Source of the DNA: Fimbriimonadales bacterium
Lineage (GTDB): Bacteria > Armatimonadota > Fimbriimonadia > Fimbriimonadales > ATM1
DNA: 64,000 nucleotides
Direction: 5' to 3'
Assembly: GCA_026129745.1 (NCBI GenBank)
Contig: JAHCHL010000003.1
Span: forward strand, 183,263-247,262
Below the pieces are notes generated by a model. That model was not told the origin of the DNA. It worked only from the letters and a program-made list of their open reading frames with translations, and did not search any database. Within the stretch, counting starts at the first letter, position 1. Every line of letters begins with the position of its first letter. This document shows, piece by piece, positions 8,805-18,047 of this stretch. A program made the position numbers and the translations under genes.

Positions 8805-9442
8805 GTGAATCAAACCAGACTGTTCATAGCAATAAAATTGCCATTTTTGTGCCTCTTGCCGTTGTACTTGGTGCGTGTGCCTACTATTTGTTCCGACCTC
8901 CGGAGTCGCTTGAAGACGCAGCGGCCAGGATTGTAACTGCCGTTCTTCGTGGTGACCACTCAACGTTATCCGCATATACAACGGAAGATGAGCAAAGCGT
9001 GACGGGCCTTAGTAAAACAAACATGGCACGGCTGATCAACCATGTCGTTAGTCCTTGTCTAAATGGCTTTGACCCAATCGGAGAACCAGAGCGTATAACT
9101 TTCAGTGGCGGAAGTCAGCTGTTGTATGTTCAAACGCTTCGCCATTCTGACGGACGCAGGGCAGATATTTCTGTCCATGTCGAGCGGAATGGCAAGCGAG
9201 CTCAGTCAAATGGAATGTCGGACACACTTTGCTTCGCAGCAATCTCGACAATGGCATCAGTAGATGGCAAGTATCCGGAAGGAACTGAACTTGCAAAACG
9301 CATCGTTTTGCTCGTAGGTGAGTTTGCTCCGCAATTTGAATCGGTCGGAATCACGGCTGCTATTCAACCAGTCGAGTCCGATTTCAAGGCGATGACTTGG
9401 TTAGAGGTGCAAAAGCATTGGACCGCGCTGGCTGAACGTTGA
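8795..9442 (+). CDS. Unknown protein with N-terminal membrane anchor
   Basis: A 215-residue protein starting at TTG 8795, chosen because AGGAGG at 8783-8788 is six bases upstream; a GTG at 8774 is in frame but has no such site. An N-terminal helix (KIAIFVPLAVVLGACAYYLF) anchors a soluble domain of about 180 residues beginning ESLEDAAARIVTAVLRGDH, a pattern seen in exported domains that follow a short helix-pair. There are no enzyme motifs. It overlaps the end of the Cys-rich frame by 10 bp, so translation may be coupled. Last gene of the accessory operon and the only intact one. Confidence 0.65.
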   Translation: MPIGESNQTVHSNKIAIFVPLAVVLGACAYYLFRPPESLEDAAARIVTAVLRGDHSTLSAYTTEDEQSVTGLSKTNMARLINHVVSPCLNGFDPIGEPERITFSGGSQLLYVQTLRHSDGRRADISVHVERNGKRAQSNGMSDTLCFAAISTMASVDGKYPEGTELAKRIVLLVGEFAPQFESVGITAAIQPVESDFKAMTWLEVQKHWTALAER

Positions 9443-9459
9443 AACAACAATCGCGATGG

Positions 9460-10674
9460 CTACCGCCCGCCGCGCTTGCGGTCGACGATGCTGCCACGAG
9501 TCGCAAGCGCCAGCGGATCGCCTTGCACAATCCTAAGCTCGGCACCAGGATAGTACGCGCCGAGTATCTGCAGATAGCTCTGGCCGGCTAATGCCCTGCC
9601 TTTTGCGCCCTCTTGGCACATCCCAACGCCATGACCCCAGCCGCGGCCTGCAAACTCCCATCCGACCGCCGTCCGGCCCACATTGAACCAAGTGCTTCGA
9701 AGCCGATCGATTCCCAACACCCACCTAAGGTCATTTCCGCGAATCGTCGCCTCACCATGAGTGCCCACAATGCGCACCGATGCGACGCGGCCAGATGAAG
9801 TCGTCTCTGCAATCCAAACTTCCACCACGGCCCCAAGGCTATATCCACCGGCGCGAAGCAAGTTCTCGAACTCCTGTTGTGTATAGGCTGTGCTCCAAGT
9901 CATCAACCTCGCACCCTCCGCATAGGGCCTGCCCCTCTCATCGACATCCGGGAAGCTCGTCAAATAAGGCACCGGCGAGCCTCCCCAAACTTCGTGGCAA
10001 TTCTCTGTTTGTCCTCCGCTGACAGCCCCGTAGATCGCATTGACGACTGCGCCGTTATAAAACAGCACCTGCCGCCTGGTTGCTTGAACGGCAGCGGTTG
10101 ACCTGGGGTCCTCCTTCTCCATTCCAAAGTAAGCCTGAGTGCGGACGGTGTCATCGACATCGTAGGGCTGATCTTTGAAGTGGCCGATTTTCCGCACCGT
10201 GTAGGAACGCGCAGCCACCGCCTGCGCCTTCAAAGCCTCAGCAGGAGAGGAAGGCGACATCTCGCAAGGCAATACGCCCTGCAAGTACTCTTCCAGAGGA
10301 ATTTCATTGACTGCGTATAGACTTCCCCCTGATGTCCCAAAGAACAGCCACCCGCGATACCTTCGACTTTGCTTGGGACCGGTCAAACCTAAGACGGATG
10401 CCTCGGATGCCACATACGCTGTCGAAACCGTAGTGCCCGCAACCGCGACCAGGCCGTCTGCTGATCGCCTGATTGTGATGCTGCTGTTCGGCCGGTAAAC
10501 ACCAAGTCGGCGCTGGGACCTTGCGTCGTATACCGCGAATTGCGCCGGCGAAGAGACTGAGAACTCCGTCGTTTGGCCATGGCTGACCAAGCCAACTCGA
10601 ACGACGTAGGTAGGTTGAGCGTATGCGCCGACGAATGCGGCGACAATCGACGCGAAGAAGAATGCGGCTTTCAC
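9460..10674 (-). CDS. SpoIID/LytB domain protein
   Basis: A 404-residue exported protein with the SpoIID core: RYRGWLFFGTSGGSLYAVNEIP, IPLEEYLQGVLPCEMSPSSP, EALKAQAVAARSYTVRK and a C-terminal GRGWGHGVGMCQEGAKGRA. SpoIID is a lytic transglycosylase acting on peptidoglycan; homologues in non-sporulating bacteria are thought to act in wall remodelling. I start it at GTG 10674, which gives a clean signal peptide (MKAAFFFASIVAAF) and lies 7 nt after TATGCT at 10682-10687; an ATG four codons upstream is the alternative. No sporulation genes are seen. Confidence 0.9.
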   Translation of the reverse strand: MKAAFFFASIVAAFVGAYAQPTYVVRVGLVSHGQTTEFSVSSPAQFAVYDARSQRRLGVYRPNSSITIRRSADGLVAVAGTTVSTAYVASEASVLGLTGPKQSRRYRGWLFFGTSGGSLYAVNEIPLEEYLQGVLPCEMSPSSPAEALKAQAVAARSYTVRKIGHFKDQPYDVDDTVRTQAYFGMEKEDPRSTAAVQATRRQVLFYNGAVVNAIYGAVSGGQTENCHEVWGGSPVPYLTSFPDVDERGRPYAEGARLMTWSTAYTQQEFENLLRAGGYSLGAVVEVWIAETTSSGRVASVRIVGTHGEATIRGNDLRWVLGIDRLRSTWFNVGRTAVGWEFAGRGWGHGVGMCQEGAKGRALAGQSYLQILGAYYPGAELRIVQGDPLALATRGSIVDRKRGGR

Positions 10675-10729
10675 TCCGTTTAGCATAATCGGGATCGTCC
10701 CTGATCGCCGTTAGGCTATGAAGCGAGGC

Positions 10730-11059
10730 TTAGCCGGCACTGCTGGCTGCGGCGACTGTGGGCCCGCGCTGTCCACCTGGAGCTCCGCCACCTGGGGCGC
10801 CTCCACCGGGTGCACCGACCAACCCGCCGCCTCCGCCCGCCTGCTGTCCTCCGCCTTGCGGAGCCGCTGCCTCGGAGTTCGTCTCGATCATTCGCGGCGT
10901 CACTGCCTGCGCATTGAGCGGTGCGCGAACCGGTTCTGCCGGTGTCGGCGCAGGTACCGGATCCTTCCTCATGAAGAAGAAAATACCGGCGGCGATGAGG
11001 CCGACCACGATTGCCCCGACGATGACGGGAAGGTCATTGCTGCTTTCTTGTTGGGCCAT
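10730..11059 (-). CDS. Small single-pass membrane protein with Gly/Pro/Ala-rich tail
   Basis: A 109-residue protein: a short polar N-terminus, one membrane helix (LPVIVGAIVVGLIAAGIFFF), a basic stop-transfer RK, a proline-rich stalk and a low-complexity tail with repeats of GGGAP. An SD-like GGAG precedes the ATG. The tail resembles the Gly-rich end of the MacA-like protein at 60912. It sits between purH and spoIID on the same strand, 45 bp after purH. No function recognised; the disordered tail is probably extracytoplasmic. Confidence 0.6.
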   Translation of the reverse strand: MAQQESSNDLPVIVGAIVVGLIAAGIFFFMRKDPVPAPTPAEPVRAPLNAQAVTPRMIETNSEAAAPQGGGQQAGGGGGLVGAPGGGAPGGGAPGGQRGPTVAAASSAG

Positions 11060-11104
11060 TCTCTTATGCTCCTGAAAAAACGCTTTGCGATGCTTTTGAC
11101 GCGA

Positions 11105-12649
11105 TTAGTGGCGAAAGTGTCGCACACCTGTGAACACCATTGCAACCCCTAAGGCGTCCGCAGCCGAAATTACATCGGCGTCCTTCTTGGAGCCACCAGG
11201 CTGGACGATCGCTGAAATCCCCGCATTAGCCGCAGTCTCGATGCTGTCAGGAAACGGGAAAAAGGCGTCACTGGCGAGAACGGCGCCCATTGCGCGATCA
11301 CCGGCCTGTTCAAGCGCAAGCCGCACAGACTGAACTCGGTTCATCTGGCCTGCCCCTGCACCGTACATTCCGTCTGCCCCGCCCACGACGATCGCGTTCG
11401 ACTTGACATGCTTTGCGATAGTCCACATCGCTCGCAAGGCGCTCTCTTGTTCAGTATTTGGACGGGCTTGCGTGACTGTCCTCCAATCGACAGGGCCTTC
11501 CACGTCAGCGTCTTGAACAAGCGCCCCCCCTCTGAGGCCCCGAATGGATTCGAATCCACCGCTTGGCCGTTCGCCGGCCACCAGTATCCGAACGTCTTGG
11601 CCCCAGCCAGAACGCGATTTGAATCTATCAAGCGCTTCGTCGCCGATCGACCCGCAGACGACGACTTCGAAAAAGTTGCCTTTCTCCGTCATCGCCTCTG
11701 CAACTCCGTCATCGAGTTCCCCAGGCACAGCGACGATTCCACCGAATGCGGAGATCGGGTCGGTATCTCGAGCACGAACAAATGCTTCGGCAGTCGACAC
11801 CGACCATGCCGCGCCGCACGGGTTGCCGTGCTTGACAATGACTATCGGTCGTTGTCGAGTCGGCACCGTCACTTCCAAATCACACGCAAGTTCCCACGCT
11901 GCTTCTGCATCGAGGTAGTTGTTGTAGGAAAGCTCCTTCCCCCAAATTTGCTTCGCTCCAACGACACCTTTTCCTTGAAACGGACGCACGTAAAGCGCAC
12001 CGCTTTGGTGAGGGTTCTCGCCATAGCGCAGTTTTGACGCGAGCCGATATCCGATGGTTAGCGAGTCAATCTCAAAGTTCGCAATCCCTTCAGACAAATA
12101 CTCCGCAATGATTGAGTCATAGTAGGCGGTGTGAGCGAACGCTTTTGCGCGAAGCAATTCGCGGAAGTCGTCGGCCTCTGCATCGATCGCAGACAGAACA
12201 TTCGAATAGTCTTTCGGATCGACAACGACAAAAACGCGTTCAGCGTTCTTTGCAGCAGCACGAATCATTGCCGGACCACCAATATCGATGTTCTCGATTG
12301 CGTCTGCCTTTGATGCGCCACTCAATACCGTTTGCTCAAAAGGATAGAGATTCACTGCGAGCACTTCGATGGGTTTGATGCCGAGTTGCTCCATCTCTTC
12401 TAAATGGTGCGGCTTCTCCGGAATGCCGAGCAGTCCCCCATGCAGCTTCGGATGCAGCGTCTTCACTCGGCCATCGAGAATCTCTGGAAAGCCCGTGTAG
12501 TAACTGACACCCGTAACGTCGATGCCGTGTTCTTCCAAATGTTTGGCAGTGTTGCCGGTACTGAGTATTTCGAAGCCTCTTTGCACGAGTCCGGCAGCAA
12601 ACTCAGCGACGCCTTCCTTGTCTGTTACAGAGATAAGAGCGTATCTCAT
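11105..12649 (-). CDS. purH: Bifunctional AICAR formyltransferase/IMP cyclohydrolase
   Basis: A 514-residue enzyme for the last two steps of purine synthesis, from AICAR via FAICAR to IMP. The N-terminal MGS-like IMP cyclohydrolase domain is clear (ALISVTDKEGVAEFAAGLV, GVSYYTGFPEILDGRVKTLHP), followed by the formyltransferase domain with RYGENPHQSGALY, IVKHGNPCGAAW, HVKSNAIVVGGADGMYGAGA and FFPFPDSIETAANAG. ATG 12649 follows GGAG and overlaps the pcp stop by 4 bp. No other purine genes are nearby. Confidence 0.97.
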   Translation of the reverse strand: MRYALISVTDKEGVAEFAAGLVQRGFEILSTGNTAKHLEEHGIDVTGVSYYTGFPEILDGRVKTLHPKLHGGLLGIPEKPHHLEEMEQLGIKPIEVLAVNLYPFEQTVLSGASKADAIENIDIGGPAMIRAAAKNAERVFVVVDPKDYSNVLSAIDAEADDFRELLRAKAFAHTAYYDSIIAEYLSEGIANFEIDSLTIGYRLASKLRYGENPHQSGALYVRPFQGKGVVGAKQIWGKELSYNNYLDAEAAWELACDLEVTVPTRQRPIVIVKHGNPCGAAWSVSTAEAFVRARDTDPISAFGGIVAVPGELDDGVAEAMTEKGNFFEVVVCGSIGDEALDRFKSRSGWGQDVRILVAGERPSGGFESIRGLRGGALVQDADVEGPVDWRTVTQARPNTEQESALRAMWTIAKHVKSNAIVVGGADGMYGAGAGQMNRVQSVRLALEQAGDRAMGAVLASDAFFPFPDSIETAANAGISAIVQPGGSKKDADVISAADALGVAMVFTGVRHFRH

Positions 12650-13176
12650 GGGTTCTCCTTCTGGATGCGCTTGATTACGCGCATCAAATAGTCGCACTGC
12701 ACGTCGAGCGAAAGGTTGGACAACGGTGGAACATGAACGAATCCTGACTTTACGCTCGGCCACTTCGCTGCCATTCGATAGTACAGGTAGTTGCAAAGAT
12801 AATCGCCTGCATCCCGATTGGGTTTCCAAGCGCGAGTAGCGTATTTCCAATTTCCGAAAAGCGAACCGTTGATTGTTTCTGGGCCATTTGGATCGATCTT
12901 CGTTTTGCCCAATACGACACCGTCCACATCACGTGAAGTTCCAACGCGATTCCTTGCAATCCGCTCGACTCGCAATCGATCGCAAGGTGCCCCAACGCCT
13001 AACATAAGAACTGCCTTTGCATCGCTGGAAAAGTTTTCGACGAATTGATCGACCGCTTTGTATGACACCGGAATGACGACGGCGGCTTCTCCAAAAAGCC
13101 TATGAGCGATGACTTCGCTGGGATTCTGCTCGAATGCACCGAATGGACCGAATGCGGTAACCAGTAGGCTGCGCAT
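12646..13176 (-). CDS. pcp: Pyroglutamyl-peptidase I
   Basis: A 176-residue cysteine peptidase (C15 family) that removes N-terminal pyroglutamate from peptides in the cytosol. The N-terminal VTAFGPFGAFEQNPS matches the family, and the catalytic triad can be placed at Glu71 (RVERIARN), Cys128 (DAGDYLCNYLYY) and His148 (GFVHVPP). It is shorter than the usual 200-215 residues, mainly in loops. The start overlaps the upstream stop (TGATG) and its own stop overlaps purH by 4 bp, so translation is coupled. Confidence 0.92.
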   Translation of the reverse strand: MRSLLVTAFGPFGAFEQNPSEVIAHRLFGEAAVVIPVSYKAVDQFVENFSSDAKAVLMLGVGAPCDRLRVERIARNRVGTSRDVDGVVLGKTKIDPNGPETINGSLFGNWKYATRAWKPNRDAGDYLCNYLYYRMAAKWPSVKSGFVHVPPLSNLSLDVQCDYLMRVIKRIQKENP

Positions 13177-14732
13177 CAACCGGACAGACTGCCTCCATCT
13201 CCGGGAGCGACTCCAACGGGCTGTTTAATTTTGATCGTGATTTTTTGTGAAACCGGTCGATTGTCGCTGTCATAGACGGTAAGGGTGAAAGTCGTCGTCC
13301 TGCGCAAGAACACGGTGGCCGACCCTCTTTCGACATCGAAGTCCGGAACCGCAGGATCGATCGTTGCGCGAGCTGCGTTTCCAACCGACCACTCCAACGT
13401 TATCGGTGTGTCTGGCTCGATTTCTTTGTCACCGATTGGATCGCCGAGCAATGTCGCGCGGAACATCGTTATCTGCGCCTTGCTTGGAACTTCAACGGTT
13501 AGCGTCGCGCTCTTTTGCGCCGCCTGTCCCGACTTATTGAACGCCGTCAATGTCAATTCGATGCGACCTTCTCCAGATGCAGTGAATTGAAAAGTCTCGA
13601 AGTTGATCGGCAACGTGTAGTTAAATGGTTGAAGAATGATGCGGTCGGCATTCTGCACTTTGTATGTCACAGTAACCGTCGTGCCTGGCGTAGTTTTTGC
13701 AGGTGACACAGTCATCGCTTCAATGACAGGCAGCGGCTCTTGCTCCGGAATCTTTGCAATGACTTCGATCTCATCGAACGGAGCACTCTTTCGTCCGCTG
13801 TCGTTCATAGCGACGATGTTGAATTTGACTGTCGCGTCGACCTGAACTTCCAACTCTCCAGTTGGACCGCCTGTGATAACGCGCCCATCGCTTAGCTCGA
13901 TCTCTACTCGTGTGGCGTGCGCAGCCTCCCAAAACAGCTTGATCGTTTCGCCAGAGAGAACTTCGTACTTGCTTGCATGAAACGCCTTGATGTAGGGGTC
14001 TTGAGGGCGATTCATGAACCAAAAGAATCCGAAGAGCAACAGGATTAGTGCAACAGCAAGAACTGCAGGAGATACCGTTGCCTTGCGTTCGATTTGAGCT
14101 TGAGCATTGCTCGATACGTGAGGGTTGTCCACACCGCGCGCCGAAACCGTAAATCCAAACAACCGTGGAGTCCCAAGAAACGGAAAATGAGATGGCTGGA
14201 CCGTCAGCCTGACTTGCTTTTGCTGGCCAGGTGCAAGTGAGACGCGCTCCTGTGCGAACTGATACGTGCATCCGTCCTCTGGATCATCGGCGAACAGTTG
14301 CAAGTTGAGTTCCTCGTTCCCGAGGTTGATCGCCGTAACGGTGTACGGAGCTTGTTTCGAAAGTGCGCTCGCAGACTCGCGTCTCGGCTCGACCTCGATG
14401 CTCACGAGACTGAATGGCTCGACCTCCAAAACTCCCTGAGCCTCTTCAGCATGGCCGGTCTCAAGAGATCGAACCTTTACGAGAAATGGGTAGCTGCCGG
14501 CCTTGCTCTCAGCCGACCGGGGAGGCTTGATCAGCGCTTTTTGCTGCTTTTCCTCGCCTGGGCCTAACGTGAAAGAAGCCACCGGAATGGCCACCCACTC
14601 GGCATCGAGTCCTTCGATCTCGATCTCGTACCGGTCCGCTGCGTCGCTCCGGTTGGACACCGACACTACGAGCGTTGCGGCGTTTCCGGGCTCGACGTGA
14701 AGCACGTCCTTAGACAGGCTAACCCCGAACAT
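13176..14732 (-). CDS. Ig-like repeat protein with central membrane helix
   Basis: A 518-residue protein of beta-sandwich repeats. Residues 1-110 form an NEW3/alpha-galactosidase-like Ig domain (VEPGNAATLVVSVSNRSDAA), a second lies at about 110-215, then a single membrane helix (PAVLAVALILLLFGFFWF, about 226-243) followed by a short RPQDPYIKAF linker and three more Ig-like domains to the C-terminus. There is no signal peptide, so topology is unclear: either half could be outside. TATAAT at 14741-14746 is 8 nt before the ATG. Probably an envelope scaffold; no specific role recognised. Confidence 0.7.
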   Translation of the reverse strand: MFGVSLSKDVLHVEPGNAATLVVSVSNRSDAADRYEIEIEGLDAEWVAIPVASFTLGPGEEKQQKALIKPPRSAESKAGSYPFLVKVRSLETGHAEEAQGVLEVEPFSLVSIEVEPRRESASALSKQAPYTVTAINLGNEELNLQLFADDPEDGCTYQFAQERVSLAPGQQKQVRLTVQPSHFPFLGTPRLFGFTVSARGVDNPHVSSNAQAQIERKATVSPAVLAVALILLLFGFFWFMNRPQDPYIKAFHASKYEVLSGETIKLFWEAAHATRVEIELSDGRVITGGPTGELEVQVDATVKFNIVAMNDSGRKSAPFDEIEVIAKIPEQEPLPVIEAMTVSPAKTTPGTTVTVTYKVQNADRIILQPFNYTLPINFETFQFTASGEGRIELTLTAFNKSGQAAQKSATLTVEVPSKAQITMFRATLLGDPIGDKEIEPDTPITLEWSVGNAARATIDPAVPDFDVERGSATVFLRRTTTFTLTVYDSDNRPVSQKITIKIKQPVGVAPGDGGSLSG

Positions 14733-14762
14733 CGGGCGAGATTATAACCGCCTCAAGCAGAA

Positions 14763-14793
14763 CTGGGGTACCCGAACCGAGTCAGAACCCCAG
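14763..14793 (-). promoter_or_regulatory. Inverted repeat between redoxin and Ig-protein genes
   Basis: CTGGGGT at 14763-14769 pairs with ACCCCAG at 14787-14793 around a 17-nt loop. It lies just after the redoxin gene on the minus strand. There is no T-run, so it is a weak terminator candidate. Confidence 0.35.
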
Positions 14794-14814
14794 GCTGACA
14801 AGCTTCGTGCTGCC

Positions 14815-15390
14815 TTAGATCGCGCATCCGACTGCAATTGACTTTGGGGCACCTTGGAAGTCGACGGATGGCGGGTCTACGCGCAAGTAAGAAGCGATAA
14901 CGCCAACTGTCTCCTTCAGGGAACTCTCTGAATAGCCCACCCACACCCTTGAGACTCTTCCGTCGGGGCCGATAAGCAACGAAGTCGGCGAACTCTTCAC
15001 TTTATAGGTCTCGATATGTTCGTAATCTGCATCGCAAATGACCGGAAAGGTCAACTTGTGCGACTGATTCCACTTGCTGAACCCGACAAGGTCGTCGCTC
15101 GCAATGCCGATGACGCTTACCGCCTTCGACTTGAACGCCTGGTGGATCCTCTCGTAGTACTTGTTCGCTTCGTCGTTGACAGGGCAGTTTGTGCTGATGA
15201 AGTAAACGAAAACGGGGCCCTTTTTAAGTGCTTCCTCGAGTTTAAACTCCTTGCCATCTGACCCTGTGGCCACGATCGAAGGAGCTCGCCTGCCAAGAAG
15301 GGAGTCTTGGGGCTGGATTGCCGAACCAAGCGTTATTGCGAAAACGGCCATGGATCCGACGAGGCCGGCCAATCCGGCGGTTTTGTTCAT
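14815..15390 (-). CDS. Exported redoxin (AhpC/TSA-thioredoxin fold)
   Basis: A 191-residue protein with an N-terminal signal segment and a peroxiredoxin/TlpA-like domain: GRRAPSIVATGSDGKEFKL, then VFVYFISTNCPVNDEANKYY with a single active-site cysteine in the position of the peroxidatic Cys, and SSPTSLLIGPDGRVSRVWVG with the cis-proline region. The STNCPVN motif is common in redoxins paired with multiheme or planctomycete-type proteins. ATG lies 7 nt after TATAAT (15398-15403), so it is probably leaderless and divergent from the FAD oxidoreductase. Confidence 0.87.
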   Translation of the reverse strand: MNKTAGLAGLVGSMAVFAITLGSAIQPQDSLLGRRAPSIVATGSDGKEFKLEEALKKGPVFVYFISTNCPVNDEANKYYERIHQAFKSKAVSVIGIASDDLVGFSKWNQSHKLTFPVICDADYEHIETYKVKSSPTSLLIGPDGRVSRVWVGYSESSLKETVGVIASYLRVDPPSVDFQGAPKSIAVGCAI

Positions 15391-15443
15391 GATATGGATT
15401 ATACGTTCAGTATCTTCGAATGCTCCGGGTAGATTGAGATTTC

Positions 15444-16433
15444 ATGCGAGTCGGAATTGTTGGAGCGGGCATCTCTGGTCTCGCAGCGGCTCGCAGACTC
15501 CAGCAGGCCGGCCACGAACCTGTGGTTTTCGAAGCGGCCCCAGCCGTAGGCGGCAGGGCGACGACCATCAAGCTGATGAATTGCCTCGCCGATCCCGGTC
15601 TCCAAGCCTACACCCCTCGCGGAATGGCCATTGAGCGTGTGCTGCTGAACGAATTGCCGACTAAAGGCCTTCAAAAAATCGAAAAGCCGATCCACATCCT
15701 ATCGCATGGTAGGCCGATTCCTGGTTCACAAGAAAAAAACCTTCAGCCAAGGTACACCTATGAGTCAGGTGCCGTCCGATTTCCAGAGCTGCTGTCCGAG
15801 GGACTCGATGTTCGACTTGATTCTCCAGTCGAGTCCCTGGAAAAGCGACAGAACAGGTTCTCGATTCGCGGCGAAGAATTCGACTCGTTGATCCTTACCC
15901 CGCCATTGCCCGAAGTCGGTCGACTTCTTGGCACAATCGGCAAGTCCCGCAGCATCGCAAACGCGAGCTACCGGCCCTGCTTGTCAGTTGTCCTTGCCTA
16001 TGACGTTGCCCTCAACCCTTCGCCCCCTTACTCCGCGCTTCTTTCTGACGATCGCATGTCCCCGGTCTTGTGGTTGGGGATCGAAACGGAGAAGTCGAAG
16101 AACCGAGCTCCCGAGGGTTGGACAGTCTTCGTGGCTCAGTTCGGGCCTGGTTACAGCAGGCAGCACTTGGAAAGCCCTGAATCGTCCATCGTGCCGGTCT
16201 GCCTTTCGCTGGTCGCAAGACTCTTCGGCCCAAGATTTGCCTCACCCGTCGGTCAATACGTCAAGAGGTGGGTCGAGTCGCAGCCGGAGCGCGTTGCACT
16301 CTTCCAAAGTGTCAATCCGAACGGCGAAAGGATCATTGTCGCAGGGGATGGCACGTACGCAGGCAGGGCTGAAAATGCGTATGAGTCGGGTTTGATGGCA
16401 GCAGATCGAATCCTAAGAATGGAAGACCGCTGA
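15444..16433 (+). CDS. FAD-dependent amine-oxidase/protoporphyrinogen-oxidase-like oxidoreductase
   Basis: A 329-residue flavoprotein. The N-terminal Rossmann motif VGIVGAGISGLAAARRLQQAG plus VVFEAAPAVGGRATT is that of the NAD(P)-binding-8/renalase-like family, and the C-terminus has IVAGDGTYAGRAENAYESG, which closes the FAD site. Members of this group (about 320-350 residues) are often annotated as renalase-like or deoxyribodipyrimidine-photolyase-associated; the substrate is unknown. TAGATT at 15430-15435 lies 8 nt before ATG. Confidence 0.85.
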   Translation: MRVGIVGAGISGLAAARRLQQAGHEPVVFEAAPAVGGRATTIKLMNCLADPGLQAYTPRGMAIERVLLNELPTKGLQKIEKPIHILSHGRPIPGSQEKNLQPRYTYESGAVRFPELLSEGLDVRLDSPVESLEKRQNRFSIRGEEFDSLILTPPLPEVGRLLGTIGKSRSIANASYRPCLSVVLAYDVALNPSPPYSALLSDDRMSPVLWLGIETEKSKNRAPEGWTVFVAQFGPGYSRQHLESPESSIVPVCLSLVARLFGPRFASPVGQYVKRWVESQPERVALFQSVNPNGERIIVAGDGTYAGRAENAYESGLMAADRILRMEDR

Positions 16434-16472
16434 GAACGACATCACATCCGAAGTGCGTCTAAAATTCCTAAC

Positions 16473-18047
16473 GTGCTCTCCATTCTGCTGTTGCTCTCTG
16501 TTCAATTGCCCGTCGGGCCGCACTTGCCCGCCAGGACGATGCCCGAAATTCACGCCATCAACATCCGTGTGCAGGAGCTTCTAAAGGAAAGCAAATTTGA
16601 CGAAGCAGCGGAAGCTCTGAAATCATGGCCTGGCCCAACAATTCGATACCGAGTCATCGACTCAACTGGAACTGGGTTAGGCGAGAATGCCATCGGCGCG
16701 GACAAGGAAGCGGCCAACGTTTGGAGAGAATCGACCGAGAATCGCGTCTCGTTTGAAGTCTCCGATGACGAGCAAGTGATTCTCGAATTCATTCGAACTG
16801 CACCTCCGGGTGACAATTTGCCAAAGTGGGTCGACGGAAAGCTGCATGCGAAAATCGCACTGGGTTACGGTGAGCCGCGTCGAGAAATGCCGCGAAGATC
16901 AGTAATCATGGCCATCGCGAAAGCATTCGGCATGGCGATCGGTCACGCGCCCATGCAAAGGCACGGATTCATCATGGGCGTTGACGATAGACTTGAAATG
17001 GTTGGTCATGTCGGACCAACAAGCGCCGAGTTAGACAATGTCATGCATCTGCTGGAAGCGCGAGAGCGATTGGAACTCGCAATCAAAACGAAAACGCAAC
17101 TGACTCCCGCAAAGCCAAAACTCGTCATGACACCGACCGATGTCAACTTCGGAATCATCGACGAAGGCGACAAACCGCGAGCGCAGATAATGCTCAAGAA
17201 CGCAGGAAATGCACCGCTCGAGTTCGCTGTCGATGCAAGCTGTCGATGCCTGTACTTGCAAACGATCGAACCGCTTGCGCCAGGAGAAACTCGTGTCGTC
17301 GAACCGGGTGTCGACTCGACAGGATTTATGGGAAGACAAGCGAAGGAGATTTACATTCACTCAAGCGATCCCGTAGAACCGACACAATCAATCGCGCTTC
17401 GCTTCGAATCCGTACCAGAGTATCGTGTCGTTCCTGACGCGATCCAGCGAATCGCTCTCGCCGATGACGGCCCCACGACCTTCGAAATAATCGTTTACTC
17501 GTTTCCAGGAAGAGCCATCCGTGTCATGTCCGTGCGGGCGAATCTGCCTGAAGCGAAAACCGAAATCCTGCCTTTCAACGGCGACGTCGTCGATCAAGCG
17601 TTTTCGAAAGAACCGATTCGTCGAACCGGTTACAAGATCAAAGTCACGTTCTTGCCGGAGTTCCGATCAGGATCTGGATTCTTGAATCTTGCAATTGAAA
17701 CTGACAGCCATTCACGACCGTTGCACCACGTCACACTGCAAACTCAAAAGGGAATCGCAGCATCACCGCCGAGCGCCTACTTCGGCGGAATTCCAACTGA
17801 CGAGAAAACTTCGAGGTCCTTTCGTATCTCTCATCCGACTGAACGGTTTAAAATCGTCGACTTCTCGCTTGAAGGCGGTCCTTTCACCATTGAGACGACA
17901 CCCGACGATAGCGACGGATTCGGATATCGAGTGACCGTCACCTACAACGGTGGCCACAAAGGTCCGATTTCGGGGCAGATCACGATCAAAACCGACCATC
18001 CGAAGTACAAGGAAATAACCGTTCCTTTGACCGGTCATACACGATGA
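16473..18047 (+). CDS. DUF1573-type protein with N-terminal degenerate matrixin-like domain
   Basis: A 524-residue exported protein. The N-terminus is hydrophobic (signal). Residues 55-170 look like a matrixin-type zincin: IRYRVIDSTGTGLGENAI, an AANVWRESTENRVSFEV helix and strand, then IAKAFGMAIGHAPM where HExxHxxGxxH would be. Only the last His is kept, so it should not bind catalytic zinc. From about 215 on come DUF1573/ASH-like Ig domains (VNFGIIDEGDKPRAQIMLKN; CRCL). The GTG start lies 7 nt after TAAAAT (16460-16465). It overlaps the cytochrome gene by 4 bp; the two are probably co-expressed. Confidence 0.75.
   Translation: MLSILLLLSVQLPVGPHLPARTMPEIHAINIRVQELLKESKFDEAAEALKSWPGPTIRYRVIDSTGTGLGENAIGADKEAANVWRESTENRVSFEVSDDEQVILEFIRTAPPGDNLPKWVDGKLHAKIALGYGEPRREMPRRSVIMAIAKAFGMAIGHAPMQRHGFIMGVDDRLEMVGHVGPTSAELDNVMHLLEARERLELAIKTKTQLTPAKPKLVMTPTDVNFGIIDEGDKPRAQIMLKNAGNAPLEFAVDASCRCLYLQTIEPLAPGETRVVEPGVDSTGFMGRQAKEIYIHSSDPVEPTQSIALRFESVPEYRVVPDAIQRIALADDGPTTFEIIVYSFPGRAIRVMSVRANLPEAKTEILPFNGDVVDQAFSKEPIRRTGYKIKVTFLPEFRSGSGFLNLAIETDSHSRPLHHVTLQTQKGIAASPPSAYFGGIPTDEKTSRSFRISHPTERFKIVDFSLEGGPFTIETTPDDSDGFGYRVTVTYNGGHKGPISGQITIKTDHPKYKEITVPLTGHTR

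Noticed and set aside
14763..14793. tRNA-like sequence
   Set aside because: Only one stem with a GGTTCGGG-like loop is seen; no acceptor or anticodon arms fit.
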